Source: Pseudomonas sp. SCB32
GTDB lineage: Bacteria > Pseudomonadota > Gammaproteobacteria > Pseudomonadales > Pseudomonadaceae
NCBI RefSeq assembly: GCF_009189165.1
Contig: NZ_CP045118.1
Span: 2,418,001-2,482,000, forward strand
DNA: 64,000 nt
Direction of reading: 5' to 3'
The position numbers and the translations under genes were made by a program. The notes below the pieces were generated by a model, which saw only the letters and a list, made by a program, of their open reading frames with translations, did no database searches and had not been told where the DNA came from. Each line of letters begins with the position of its first letter. Within the stretch, counting starts at the first letter, position 1. Positions 52,457-61,409 of this stretch are shown here, piece after piece.

Positions 52457-53104
52457 CTACACCTTCCGCCACACACTCGCCAACCAAGGCTGCTGCTCAC
52501 GCGGCAGCCCCGCCGGCCGGTAGTAGTGTTCCAGCTCCGCAAAGCTGGCGGCCTCCAGCAACTGCTTCCAGTTCTCCCAATCGTGATAGGAACCGTAGCG
52601 CGGCCCGTTCCAGCCCTCGGCGTTTTCGCCACGCGGGTTGGAGGCGAACAGCACGCCGCCCGGCTTCAGTGCGGCGTGCAACTGGCCGAGCACGCGCGGC
52701 AGCTCCTGGCGTGGCACATGGAACAGGCTGGCATTGGCATAGATGCCATCGAAGTGCCCGGCGGGCAGGTCGAGGGCGAGGAAGTCCTGCTGCCATACCT
52801 CGCACCCGCTGGCTTCACGGGCCATGGCGACGAAGTTCGGGCAACCGTCCAGCCCGACCGGCGTGTGGCCCATGGAGCGGAACACGCACAGGTCGCGGCC
52901 GGGGCCGCAGCCGAAATCGAGCAGGGCAAAAGGCGGCTCGGCCTGGATATGGCGCAGCAGGGCGGCGATGTTCTGGCTGACATCGTGCTCCCAGGTGCCT
53001 TCGCGGAAGGCGTTTGCGGTGGCCTGGTAATGCTCCAGGGTCAGCCGGGAAATATCGCGCAGGGTCTGGTCGTCGAGGCTCATGGCGGGCGCTGGGTTAT
53101 TCAT
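52457..53104 (-). CDS. Class I SAM-dependent methyltransferase
   Basis: A protein of about 215 residues with SAM-binding motif LLDFGCGPGRDLCVFRSMGH, motif II near FDGIYANASLFHVPRQELPR and LHAALKPGGVLFASNPRGEN. The start is uncertain: 53104, 53116 and 53083 are all possible and none has a strong ribosome site. Substrate unknown. It is divergent from the 2OG oxygenase gene. Confidence 0.87.
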   Translation of the reverse strand: MNNPAPAMSLDDQTLRDISRLTLEHYQATANAFREGTWEHDVSQNIAALLRHIQAEPPFALLDFGCGPGRDLCVFRSMGHTPVGLDGCPNFVAMAREASGCEVWQQDFLALDLPAGHFDGIYANASLFHVPRQELPRVLGQLHAALKPGGVLFASNPRGENAEGWNGPRYGSYHDWENWKQLLEAASFAELEHYYRPAGLPREQQPWLASVWRKV

Positions 53105-53181
53105 CGGAGCTGTCATCTTAACGCGACTTTGAAAGTCAGCCGCGGCAAACAACGACCAGCGCGCAGACCTAGACTGGCGGC

Positions 53182-53913
53182 ATGACCGACCGGAGCACAC
53201 CCATGACCGCACTTGCACGACAAATCGGCGAACTGGACTGGCCGAGCCTGGCCGCGCAACTCGACGCCAGTGGCCAGGCGCTGATTCCCGGCCTGCTCAG
53301 TTCGGCCCAGTGCGAGGCATTGCGCGCGCTCTACGACCAGGACACGGGATTCCGCAGTCGGGTGGTGATGGCCCGGCACAATTTCGGCCTGGGCGAGTAC
53401 CGCTACTTCGCCTATCCCTTGCCGGCGTTGGTGCAGGCCCTTCGCGAGGCCTTCTACCCGCCGTTGCGGAGCATCGCCAATACCTGGCACGAGCGCATGG
53501 AAACCGGAATCGACTACCCGGAGAAGCACGCCGACTTTCTCGCCCAATGCCACGGCGCCGGCCAGGTGCGACCAACGCCCTTGCTCCTGCGCTACGGCGT
53601 CGGCGATTACAACTGCCTGCACCAGGATCTCTACGGCGAACTGGCCTTTCCATTGCAGGTTGCCATCCTGCTGTCCCGACCCGGCGAGGAGTTCGAGGGC
53701 GGCGAGTTCGTCCTCACCGAGCAACGGCCGCGCATGCAGTCGCGGGTGGAAGTGGTGCCGCTCAGGCAGGGCGATGCCGTGGTGTTCGCCGTGGCCCAGC
53801 GGCCGGTGGCGGGCGTGCGTGGCTACCACCGGGTGAACCTGCGCCACGGTGTCAGCCGCCTGCGCAGTGGTCAGCGCTTCACCCTCGGGGTGATCTTCCA
53901 CGACGCGCTCTGA
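53182..53913 (+). CDS. 2-oxoglutarate/Fe(II)-dependent oxygenase
   Basis: The 243-residue protein has the double-stranded beta-helix iron site: HQDLYG supplies His and Asp, and the distal His lies in NLRHGVSRLRSGQRFTLGVI, where the following Arg binds 2-oxoglutarate. VAILLSRPGEEFEGGEFVLT is the usual prolyl-hydroxylase-like strand pair. An ATG at 53203 is an alternative start. The substrate is unknown; a protein or small-molecule hydroxylase is possible. Confidence 0.88.
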   Translation: MTDRSTPMTALARQIGELDWPSLAAQLDASGQALIPGLLSSAQCEALRALYDQDTGFRSRVVMARHNFGLGEYRYFAYPLPALVQALREAFYPPLRSIANTWHERMETGIDYPEKHADFLAQCHGAGQVRPTPLLLRYGVGDYNCLHQDLYGELAFPLQVAILLSRPGEEFEGGEFVLTEQRPRMQSRVEVVPLRQGDAVVFAVAQRPVAGVRGYHRVNLRHGVSRLRSGQRFTLGVIFHDAL

Positions 53914-53953
53914 GCGTTACCATCGACCCTTCCAGGGAATCAGGAGCACGCCC

Positions 53954-54325
53954 ATGCAGTACGACGTCATCCAGCCCCACCGCAGCGCATATCCCGAACC
54001 GATCACCTTCGCCAGCGGCGCGGCTCTGACCGTGGGTGAGCGCTATGAAGGCGGGGAAGGCTGGCAGGACTGGTACTTCTGCTCGACCTCCGGGCAGAAG
54101 GATGGCTGGGTGCCGGCGCAGGTTTTCCGGCTGACCGCACCGGGTAGCGGAATCGCAACGGAGGACTATACCGCCCGCGAGCTCGATGTCGAGGTTGGCG
54201 AGCGGCTGGAGGGTGGCCGGGATCTGGGTGGCTGGCGCTGGTGCTGCCGGGCCGGCGGCGAATCAGGCTGGGTGCCGCTGGCGTGCCTGCGGGCGGTCGA
54301 CCTCAGTTCGGCCGACCGAGCTTGA
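53954..54325 (+). CDS. Protein with two SH3-like domains
   Basis: The 123-residue protein consists of two tandem SH3-like units of about 60 residues: YEGGEGWQDWYFCSTSGQKD then GWVPAQVF, and LEGGRDLGGWRWCCRAGGES then GWVPLACL. No signal peptide, so cytoplasmic. It follows the oxygenase gene by 40 bases and is probably co-transcribed. Function unknown. Confidence 0.85.
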   Translation: MQYDVIQPHRSAYPEPITFASGAALTVGERYEGGEGWQDWYFCSTSGQKDGWVPAQVFRLTAPGSGIATEDYTARELDVEVGERLEGGRDLGGWRWCCRAGGESGWVPLACLRAVDLSSADRA

Positions 54326-54380
54326 TGCCAGGCGGCCAGCTCAGCGCGCGCCCGGAAACGTCGCCCGGCGCCTGGTCGAC

Positions 54381-55841
54381 TCAAGCCTTGTAGCGGCCCC
54401 CGGCGTACTGCTTCAGCCAGGCCATCAGGCCGCGCTGTGGCGCCGCCGCCGGTTGCTCCACCAACAGGGCCGCGCTGGCCTTCTGGCGGAAGGTGAGCAG
54501 CCGGGTCATGGCTTCGGCGATCTCCTGGCGGGCTTCCAGGCAAGGGGCGAGCACGGCCTTGTCGAGGCGATACACCGCGCCATCGCTGAGCGCGGTGAAC
54601 TGCGCCTGCCAGGCGGAGCCGCTGAGCACACCAGCCTCGCCGATCACTTCGCCCGGTCCCATGCGCCCGGCTTCGAGGGGTTGCCCGCCGTGGGGCAGGG
54701 TCACGCTGACCACCCCGGTGTCGATGATCAGCAACTGGTCGCTGACGTCGCCAGCCGCCAGCAGCACATCGCCGGACTTGAAGGGGCGGCGCTGCATGGT
54801 GGCCGCGAGTTCGTCGCGCTCGGCATCGGCCAGGGCGTCGAACAGGCCGGAGCGCACCAGCAGCGCGCGGGCGCGATTGGCGTGTTCGCGGGCGGGGACT
54901 TCGAGTTCGCTGAGCAGCTCGATGCCGGCGGCCTGCAGGTGGCGGAAGGCGAGGTCGAAGAGCTGGTTGCGCGCCTCGCGCTTTTCGCCCATCGCCACGA
55001 CGAAGCCGTTGAGCTCGTATTCCACGCCATTGGGGTCGGCCTTGCGCACGCTCACCGTCGGCGCCGGGTTGGCCAGCAGCATGCGGCAACCGCCCAGGGC
55101 GCGCTCCAGCGCGTCGATGGCCTTGCGCGGGCGTACCCGTGGGCTGAGGGTCAGGCTCAGGCTCAGGCCATAGAGGTTCGCCGGCCGGCTGAGATTGAGC
55201 ACCTTGGCCTTGGCCGCGAGGGAGTTGGGTACTACCGCCAGGGTGCCCTGGGCGGTCTGCAGGTAGGTGGAGCGCCAGTCGATCTCGGTGACCTTGCCTT
55301 CGATGCCGTCGATGGAAATCCAGTCGCCCAGCTGGTACGGCTTGGTGGTGTTGAGCACGATGCCGGAGAACACGTCGCTCAGCGTGCTCTGCAGCGCCAG
55401 GCCGAGGACGATGGCGACTACCCCGGAGGTGGCCAGCAGGCCCTTCACCGGCAGCTCCAGCACGTAGCCGGCGGCGGCGATGCTGGCGATGAGGAAGATC
55501 AGCGCGCCGATCACATCCTGCAGCAGACGCCCGGCGTGGCCGACGCGTTGCACCAGGAGGAAGCCGAGCACCACGGTCAGGCAGCGCGCGGCGAACAGCC
55601 ACCAGACGATCTGCACGCCAGTGGCGACCATGTGGCTGGGCAGGTCATCGGTCCAGGGCGCGGCACCCAGCGGGTTCATCCCGGCGTTGAACAGCAGCAG
55701 GCTGAAGAGCAGGAAGAACAGCACACGTACCGTCAGGCGCCAGTGCGGATGGGCCGTGCCGAGCAGGCGCCAGAGCAGCAGGTCGAGCAGTAGCAGCGCC
55801 GGGGTGGCAAACAGGGGGTGTTGGGTGAGCAGGGCGGGCAT
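54381..55841 (-). CDS. Mechanosensitive (MscS) channel with cyclic-nucleotide-binding-like domain
   Basis: The 486-residue protein has about five membrane helices (1-150), an MscS core at about 150-260 (GVVAIVLGLALQSTLSDVFS, then GIVLNTTKPYQLGDWISIDG) and a Crp-like domain at about 330-450 (PFKSGDVLLAAGDVSDQLLI, MGPGEVIGEAGVLSG). This fusion resembles bCNG channels. The phosphate-binding cassette is only loosely kept, so ligand binding is uncertain. Inner membrane. Confidence 0.9.
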   Translation of the reverse strand: MPALLTQHPLFATPALLLLDLLLWRLLGTAHPHWRLTVRVLFFLLFSLLLFNAGMNPLGAAPWTDDLPSHMVATGVQIVWWLFAARCLTVVLGFLLVQRVGHAGRLLQDVIGALIFLIASIAAAGYVLELPVKGLLATSGVVAIVLGLALQSTLSDVFSGIVLNTTKPYQLGDWISIDGIEGKVTEIDWRSTYLQTAQGTLAVVPNSLAAKAKVLNLSRPANLYGLSLSLTLSPRVRPRKAIDALERALGGCRMLLANPAPTVSVRKADPNGVEYELNGFVVAMGEKREARNQLFDLAFRHLQAAGIELLSELEVPAREHANRARALLVRSGLFDALADAERDELAATMQRRPFKSGDVLLAAGDVSDQLLIIDTGVVSVTLPHGGQPLEAGRMGPGEVIGEAGVLSGSAWQAQFTALSDGAVYRLDKAVLAPCLEARQEIAEAMTRLLTFRQKASAALLVEQPAAAPQRGLMAWLKQYAGGRYKA

Positions 55842-55902
55842 CGCGCCTCTCCGTGGGACGATGCGCAAAAGATGGCATAGAAAAACGCTTCTGGCAGCAG
55901 TC

Positions 55903-56592
55903 TCAGCCGGCGTTTGGTTGCGGAGCCAGTTTCACCCAGTCAGGGGCCTCGATCTCTCCGGCGACCCATGGCGACTGGCCGTCGTTGTCGAATAGCACCA
56001 GGGTCTCGCCGTATTCGGGCGTTTCACCTTCGGCCGTGTCGAGATTCTGCATCAGGCGGTCGAAGCACTCGCTGTGGGTCACCAGCACCAGGTTGCGGTG
56101 GGCGGTCTTGTGCTGGCGGATCTGGCCCAGCAGGTCGTCGTTCTTGCAGGTGACGAGCCAGTCCTGGCGGGTGACCGCCTGGTTGAACATCAGGTCCGCC
56201 GTCTGCGCGGTACGGGTCAGCGGGCTGCTGTAGATGTCGGTTGCCGCCAGGCCGTAGTGGGTGATGGCCTGGCCGAGCCCCCTGGCCAGCTCCGCCGCGC
56301 GGGCGGTGATGCCGTCGGGCGCGCCCAGGCAGGGGGCGCTGGAGCGGTCGCAGCGCTCCAGGTGGCGGATCAGCAGGATCACCTGGCCTTGCCTCCAGCG
56401 TTGCTGGAAGGCGCTGCCGTCGGGGTTGTCCAGTGACTGCGGGACGATCGATCGCCAGGCGCACAGCGCCAGGGTGATGACGGTCAGCAGCAGGATGGCC
56501 AGATACGGGGTTCCGGCGATGGATCGTACGGCGTGGGTGGGGTTCACGGTGATCCCTGGTTGAGTGCCGGTGGCGTGGGTGGGCGCGGGCAT
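55903..56592 (-). CDS. Membrane-anchored histidine phosphatase (Ais/PmrG-like)
   Basis: The 229-residue protein has one membrane helix (about 29-48) and a histidine phosphatase domain with RHLERCDRS, the variant RHG motif of Ais/PmrG LPS-core heptose phosphatases. The second catalytic His lies in VLVTHSECFDRL. It should be periplasmic. A role in removing phosphate from LPS core is inferred from the motif. Confidence 0.87.
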   Translation of the reverse strand: MPAPTHATGTQPGITVNPTHAVRSIAGTPYLAILLLTVITLALCAWRSIVPQSLDNPDGSAFQQRWRQGQVILLIRHLERCDRSSAPCLGAPDGITARAAELARGLGQAITHYGLAATDIYSSPLTRTAQTADLMFNQAVTRQDWLVTCKNDDLLGQIRQHKTAHRNLVLVTHSECFDRLMQNLDTAEGETPEYGETLVLFDNDGQSPWVAGEIEAPDWVKLAPQPNAG

Positions 56593-56645
56593 GCTGCACC
56601 AGCATAGATGACAAATGTGTTACAGGTTGATGGCGTCGCGCTCAC

Positions 56646-57605
56646 CTAGCGAATGGACTCTTCCACGCTGACCGTGGCGGTGGTCCCGGCGCGCAGGCGG
56701 TCGCGTCCGGCATAGGCGGGGTCGATGGCGATGCGTACCGGGATGCGCTGGGCCAGCTTGACCCAGGTGTAGGTCGGGTTGATGTTGGCCAGCAGGCGGC
56801 TGCCGGGCAGGTTCTCGCGGTCGGTGATGGCGAACGCGATGCTTTCCACGGTGCCGTCGAAGCGCTCCCCGCTCATCAGCTCGACGCGCACCCGGTCGCC
56901 TTCATGGATGCGCGGCAGCTTGGTTTCCTCGAAGTAGCCGCTGACATGGAAGGAGTCGCTGTCCACTATCGCGACCAGTGCGGCGCCGGCGGTGGCGTAG
57001 TCGCCGGCGCGGGTCAGCAGGTTGGTCACGTAGCCGTTCACCGGCGCCAGCACGCGGGTACGTTCCAGGTCCAGGCGCGCCTGGCGCAATGCCGCTTCGG
57101 ACAGGCTGACATTGGCCTGGGCCAGGCCCAGGTTGGCCTGTTCGCGCAGCAGCTGGGCCTCGGCCACGGCGACGTCGGTACTGGCTTTCTCCCATTCCTC
57201 GTTGGAGATCGCCGAGCGCGCCTTCAGCGCCCGCCGCCTGGCTTCCTCGTTCTGGCGCTGATGCAGCAGCGCCTGGTTGGCGACGATGGACGCCTGCGAC
57301 TGGCCCAGTGCCGCTCGCGCCACTTCCACCGCGCGTTCGGCGTGCTGCACCGCCAGTTCGTAGCGAGCGGGGTCGATGGTCAGCAGCAGGTCGCCCTTGC
57401 TCACGTGCTGGTTGTCCTGCACGCGCAGCTCGACGATGCGCCCGGTGACGTCCGCCGACAGCGTCACTACGTCGGCCCGCACGCGGGCGTCGCGGGTCCA
57501 GGGCGCGCGGGTGTAATAGACCCAGGCGTAACTGCCCAGCACCAGGGCGAGCGCCACCACGGCAAGGGTGATCAGCGGCGGGAGCGCCTTGCGAAGATCG
57601 GGCAT
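56646..57605 (-). CDS. HlyD-family efflux periplasmic adaptor (AaeA/EmrA-like)
   Basis: The 319-residue protein has an N-terminal anchor (LITLAVVALALVLGSYAWVY), biotinyl-lipoyl halves (GRIVELRVQDNQHVSKGDLL), an alpha-hairpin and APVNGYVTNLLTRAGDYATA. It is the membrane-fusion protein that partners the FUSC gene. It lies one base after the DUF1656 gene. The set resembles E. coli AaeXAB for aromatic carboxylic acid efflux. Confidence 0.92.
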   Translation of the reverse strand: MPDLRKALPPLITLAVVALALVLGSYAWVYYTRAPWTRDARVRADVVTLSADVTGRIVELRVQDNQHVSKGDLLLTIDPARYELAVQHAERAVEVARAALGQSQASIVANQALLHQRQNEEARRRALKARSAISNEEWEKASTDVAVAEAQLLREQANLGLAQANVSLSEAALRQARLDLERTRVLAPVNGYVTNLLTRAGDYATAGAALVAIVDSDSFHVSGYFEETKLPRIHEGDRVRVELMSGERFDGTVESIAFAITDRENLPGSRLLANINPTYTWVKLAQRIPVRIAIDPAYAGRDRLRAGTTATVSVEESIR

Positions 57606-57606
57606 G

Positions 57607-57813
57607 TCAGTGCAATGCCCCCATCAGCAGGATCAGGCTGGCGCAGATGCAGGTGTAGAGCGCGCCTTCGAACAGCGCTTCGTGCCAGACCAGGCGCAGC
57701 ACGCCCAGGCGGCGCAGCGCCCAGTCCAGCAGCAGGAAGATCGGCAGGGCCAGGATCAGGGCCTGGGCCAGTGGCGGCAGGTAGACGCCGCCCAGTTCGA
57801 TATCAACGGGCAT
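57607..57813 (-). CDS. DUF1656 small membrane protein (AaeX-like)
   Basis: The 68-residue protein starts MPVDIELGGVYLPPLAQALI and has two membrane helices. It lies between the FUSC and HlyD genes and overlaps the FUSC stop by eleven bases, the usual AaeX position. Probably an accessory subunit of the efflux set. Confidence 0.9.
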   Translation of the reverse strand: MPVDIELGGVYLPPLAQALILALPIFLLLDWALRRLGVLRLVWHEALFEGALYTCICASLILLMGALH

Positions 57814-59968
57814 GGAGCGGCTGTTCCCCGGGGTCGTCGTGGAAGCGGGCAGCTTCGCTGTAGAGGTCGCGGAAGCGCTCCAGCAGGGCGGCGGCCACCA
57901 GCAGCGCCACGCCGCTGACGAACACCGGGCGCATGGCTTCGCCACCGGAGTAGGTGTTCTCGCCTTGCAGCTCGTCCAGCTCCGCGCCCAGCTCGCGCAT
58001 GGCCGGCAACACTCGTTGCAGGGGCGCCGTGGGGGGCTGGTCGAGGCAGGCGGCGAGTTCGTCGAGCACCAGCGACAGGCGCTCGCGCAGCAGCTCCGGC
58101 AGGCCGTCGGCGTTAAGGCTCTCGCGGCGCAGCTGGTGCAGCACCACGCCCAGGGTCATGCTCGCCAGGCTGCACTGGAAGCGCTCGCCAGACAGGCTGT
58201 CACGGGCGGCCGGCAGCAGCCCGAGCATGATCGCCAGGCGGTCCACCATGCGGCTTTCGAAAAGGAAGCGGCGCGCCTCGCTGGGCTTGGACAGCAGCAC
58301 CGCGCGCACCTCGGCGCGGGTGCGCCGCGACTGGCGGCGCAGGCGTGCATCGGCATCAAATGGGAACACCCAGGCGTACACCAGCAACGCCAGCACGCCA
58401 GCGCAGACATAGCCGCCGGCGAACTCGAACCATTGCAGCGAGGTGTTGATCCAGGCGCCCTGGTTCTGCGGGCCCACCAGCAGGAAGGTGGACAGCCCCA
58501 GGCCGATGCCGATCCCGGCGGTCTGCGGGTTGGCCAGCCCGACCGCGATCACGTACAGCAGCGGGGTGAGGAACAGCGCGAGCATCTCGAAGTCGCTGAC
58601 GCTGGGCAGCAGCAGGAACTGCAGCAGCGCCGCAGCCACCAGCGCCAGGGCCAGCCCGCGCAGGTACGCCTGGCTGGCCAGCAGCGGGCGCGGGAAGGTT
58701 GCCAGCATGGAGCACAGGATGCCCACCAGGATCATCCCGGCGCGGGCGCCGTCCCAGGCGGTTTCCACCCAGATCCAGCCGGCGCAGCAGAGGGCGATGA
58801 AGGCACGGCTGGCATTCATCAGCGCGAGGTGAAAATCCAGGTGCAGGGCGTGCGCCTGGCCGCGGTGGGAAATGCGGCTGCCCGGCCGGCCGTCCTGGAT
58901 CGCATCGCTCAGCTCGATCATCTCATCCAGCTGCTGCATCAGTCGCGCCTGCTCGAAGCGCAGCGCCCAGGCCAGGGAGCGCAGCGAGGTGGGCAGGCCG
59001 TCGGCCAGCTCCTCGGCCTGGCGCGCGGCGGCGTCGAAGCGCTGGCGCAGGCGGGTGATGCGCTTGCGCGCCGGGGCGGGCAGGGCGCGGCCGTATTCGG
59101 CCAGTTCCTCCAGGCAGGCCAGTTCGTCCTCGCGCAGGCGTCGCACCGATTCCGGCAGCGGGCCGGTGAGACGGTCCTCGATCAGCTTGAGCTGGCGGCG
59201 CAGGATGGCCAGCCGCGAGGTCATCAGCACCATCTGGTTGGCCAGCAACTGCACCAGCTCATCGGAACCGCGCAGGCGCGGGGCGTCGAAATAGAGGTGA
59301 CGGCGCAGCATCTCCAGCGCGGAAATCTCGCCCAGCAGCTGCATCTGCCGGTGCTGGAAGTCCTCTTCGGCCTCCTCGCCACGGATCACTGCCGCGGCGT
59401 GTACGGCGATCAGCCGGATGAGCTGGTCGACCTTGGCGAAGTAGCCGCGCGCCACACTCTGCGGGCGGGCGAAGAACAGGCTGACCAGGGTCACGCAGGC
59501 GACCCCGAGCAGGGTCTCGGTGACCCGGGTGATGGCCAGGGTGTAGGTGGAGTCGGGAGCGGGCTGGGCGAGCAGGGCGACGATCACCGCAGTGAAGCCG
59601 CTGAGCACGAAGGCCTGGGAGTGGGTGAAGCGCAGCAGCGTGCCGCCGGCGGTACAGATTGCCAGCCAGGCCGCCAGGGTGACGACGAAGGGCAGCGGCG
59701 CCTGCGGGAACAGCGCCATGATCGCCACCGCGACGAAGGCGCCGATGGTGGTGCCGATCACCTGGGAGAAGCTTTTCTGCAGGGTCATGCCGGCCAGCGG
59801 GGTGCTGATGATCACCACCGTCATGGTCGCCCACTTGGGCTGCTCCAGATCGAGCAGGAACGCCAGGTACAGGGTCAGCAGCCCGGCCAGCACGGTACGC
59901 AGGGCGAACAGCAGGGTATCCCTGCCCGGATGAATGACAGCGCGCAGATATAACAGCAGCGATGGCAT
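57803..59968 (-). CDS. FUSC-family inner-membrane transporter (AaeB-like)
   Basis: The 721-residue protein has two blocks of about five to six membrane helices (15-165 and 375-510) separated by a coiled-coil cytoplasmic region, the FUSC/AaeB layout. It starts MPSLLLYLRAVIHPGRDTLL; GAGGGG precedes the ATG. It should export aromatic acids with the downstream adaptor, which fits an organism that degrades 4-hydroxybenzoate. The upstream LysR gene may regulate it. Confidence 0.92.
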   Translation of the reverse strand: MPSLLLYLRAVIHPGRDTLLFALRTVLAGLLTLYLAFLLDLEQPKWATMTVVIISTPLAGMTLQKSFSQVIGTTIGAFVAVAIMALFPQAPLPFVVTLAAWLAICTAGGTLLRFTHSQAFVLSGFTAVIVALLAQPAPDSTYTLAITRVTETLLGVACVTLVSLFFARPQSVARGYFAKVDQLIRLIAVHAAAVIRGEEAEEDFQHRQMQLLGEISALEMLRRHLYFDAPRLRGSDELVQLLANQMVLMTSRLAILRRQLKLIEDRLTGPLPESVRRLREDELACLEELAEYGRALPAPARKRITRLRQRFDAAARQAEELADGLPTSLRSLAWALRFEQARLMQQLDEMIELSDAIQDGRPGSRISHRGQAHALHLDFHLALMNASRAFIALCCAGWIWVETAWDGARAGMILVGILCSMLATFPRPLLASQAYLRGLALALVAAALLQFLLLPSVSDFEMLALFLTPLLYVIAVGLANPQTAGIGIGLGLSTFLLVGPQNQGAWINTSLQWFEFAGGYVCAGVLALLVYAWVFPFDADARLRRQSRRTRAEVRAVLLSKPSEARRFLFESRMVDRLAIMLGLLPAARDSLSGERFQCSLASMTLGVVLHQLRRESLNADGLPELLRERLSLVLDELAACLDQPPTAPLQRVLPAMRELGAELDELQGENTYSGGEAMRPVFVSGVALLVAAALLERFRDLYSEAARFHDDPGEQPLHAR

Positions 59969-59993
59969 GCCGGCCCCTCGTATCGACGTGACG

Positions 59994-60016
59994 AAAACCC
60001 CGGCGCAGGGCCGGGG
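59994..60016 (-). terminator. Terminator of the LysR gene
   Basis: On the minus strand AGCCCCGGCCCTGCGCCGGG then GTTTT: a GC-rich stem and short T run, between the LysR stop (60071) and the FUSC start (59968). It argues that the two are separate transcripts. Confidence 0.7.
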
Positions 60017-60070
60017 CTGGTCAAGTCAGTGTGGTCGAGGATTGCCGGGGTTGCGGGATTTCTTCGCGCC

Positions 60071-60976
60071 TCAGCCGGCGTTGTCCTGCGACTGCGCCAG
60101 GCGCTCCTGGATGAAGTCGAGGAAGCACTGGATACGCAGCGCCAGCTGCGAGTTGCGGTAGTACACCGCGTGGATCGGCTGTCGGCGTTCGCAGGTCAGT
60201 TCCGGCAGCACCCGCACCAGGCGCCCGGCGCGGATATCTTCGCCCGTCATGAAGCCCGCCAGGCAGGCGATGCCCTGGCCGCTCAGGGCCAGCTGGCGCA
60301 GGGTTTCGCCGCTGGAGGCGGAGAGCTGCGGGGTGATTGCCAGGGTGTCGCCGCCGGCATGGCGCAGCGGCCAGACGTTCAGCGCCTCGGGCTGGGTGAA
60401 ACCGAGCAGGGTGCGGCCCAGCAGTTCGTCCAGGTCACCCGGCATGCCGTGGCGTTCCAGGTACTCCGGCGAGGCCAGCAGGTTCAGCCGGCTGCTGCCC
60501 AGGGGGCGGGCGTGCAGGCTGGAGTCGGCGAGCTGGCCGATGCGGATGGCGATGTCGGTGCTCTGTTCCAGCAGGTCGATGTTCAGGTCGTTGGTGTTGA
60601 GCTGCAGCTCGATGTCCGGGTAGCGCTCGCGGAAGGCGCCGATGTGCGGCACCACGGCGTGCAGCATGAAGGGCGAGGCGGCGTTGATCCGCAGGCGTCC
60701 GGCGGGGGACTGCTGGCGCAGGGCGAGGCGCTCTTCCAGGGCGTCCATCTGCTCAAGGATGTGCCGGGCGTGTTCGAGGAAGAACTCACCTTCCTCGGTC
60801 AGCTTCATCCGCCGCGTGGTGCGGTTGAGCAGGGTGGTGCCGAGCTTTTCCTCCAGCTTCGACAGCGCGCGGCTGACGGCCGAGGGGGTGAGGCCCAACT
60901 GCTCGGAGGCGGCGGTGATGGAACCGCAGTCGATCACCGTGGCGAAGGTCTTGAGTTCGTCGGAGTGGGCTTTCAT
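60071..60976 (-). CDS. LysR-family regulator
   Basis: The 301-residue LTTR has winged helix-turn-helix TFATVIDCGSITAASEQLGL / TPSAVSRALSKLEEKLGTTL and a C-terminal tail FLDFIQERLAQSQDNAG. It is of the DsdC/AaeR-like cluster with the LNRTTRRMKLTEEGEFFLEH wing. It precedes the aae-type efflux genes on the same strand, as a candidate activator (AaeR-like). Confidence 0.9.
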   Translation of the reverse strand: MKAHSDELKTFATVIDCGSITAASEQLGLTPSAVSRALSKLEEKLGTTLLNRTTRRMKLTEEGEFFLEHARHILEQMDALEERLALRQQSPAGRLRINAASPFMLHAVVPHIGAFRERYPDIELQLNTNDLNIDLLEQSTDIAIRIGQLADSSLHARPLGSSRLNLLASPEYLERHGMPGDLDELLGRTLLGFTQPEALNVWPLRHAGGDTLAITPQLSASSGETLRQLALSGQGIACLAGFMTGEDIRAGRLVRVLPELTCERRQPIHAVYYRNSQLALRIQCFLDFIQERLAQSQDNAG

Positions 60977-61092
60977 CGGTTGGCCTGTTCGGGAGCGGCG
61001 GGGTGGATTGTAGGGGCTTGAAGCTGCGATGTCCCTTGCAGGAGCGCCCCATGGGCCCGCTCCTACAGGTCAGCGCCGATATTCCAGCGTGC

Positions 61093-61310
61093 GTAGGAGC
61101 AACTGTCTTTTGGGCTATTCGCTGCGCTCCCCCTTCGGGCCGCACTGAAGTGCGTTCAGCGCAAGCGCTGTCCCGCGTTCGCGGGAGTGACGGTGTCATG
61201 CATCGCCCTCTGCACACGTCATCCCCGCGAACGCGGGACGCGGCTTCATCGCGAACAGCGCTTGCGCTGGCCCGAAGGGGAATCACCCAGAAAACGATGT
61301 AGGAGCGGAC
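61093..61310. repeat. Dispersed composite repeat, longest form (copy 3 of 3)
   Basis: Begins GTAGGAGCAACTGTCTTTTG. It contains AGCGCAAGCGCTGTCCCG (61159) and its inverted partner AGCGCTTGCGCTGGCCCG (61257), with a GTTCGCGGGAGTGACGGTGT...ACGTCATCCCCGCGAACGCG core between them. It ends at GTAGGAGCGGA, which starts the next palindrome. A short GGAGCGCCCCATGGGCCCGC palindrome (61040) precedes it. Nothing coding is seen in 60977-61409. Confidence 0.85.
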
Positions 61311-61392
61311 TCTGTCCGCGATCGGCTAAAACACAGCTCCGGTCTTCCGGAAGGTGCCACGCCCACCCATCGCGGCCGGAGTCCGCTCCTAC
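61299..61392. repeat. GTAGGAGCGGAC-type extragenic palindrome
   Basis: GTAGGAGCGGACTCTGTCCG at the left and GGAGTCCGCTCCTAC at the right with internal CTCCGGTCTTCCGGAAG. Same family as 2562-2653 and 5466-5561. It lies 18 bases from the stop of the SDR gene. Confidence 0.85.
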
Positions 61393-61409
61393 GGCGGGGT
61401 CAGCAAGGG

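Noticed and set aside
57812..59953. 713-codon plus-strand frame opposite the FUSC gene
   Set aside because: Gln/His/Gly-rich low-complexity translation, a known artefact opposite Leu/Ala-rich membrane proteins.
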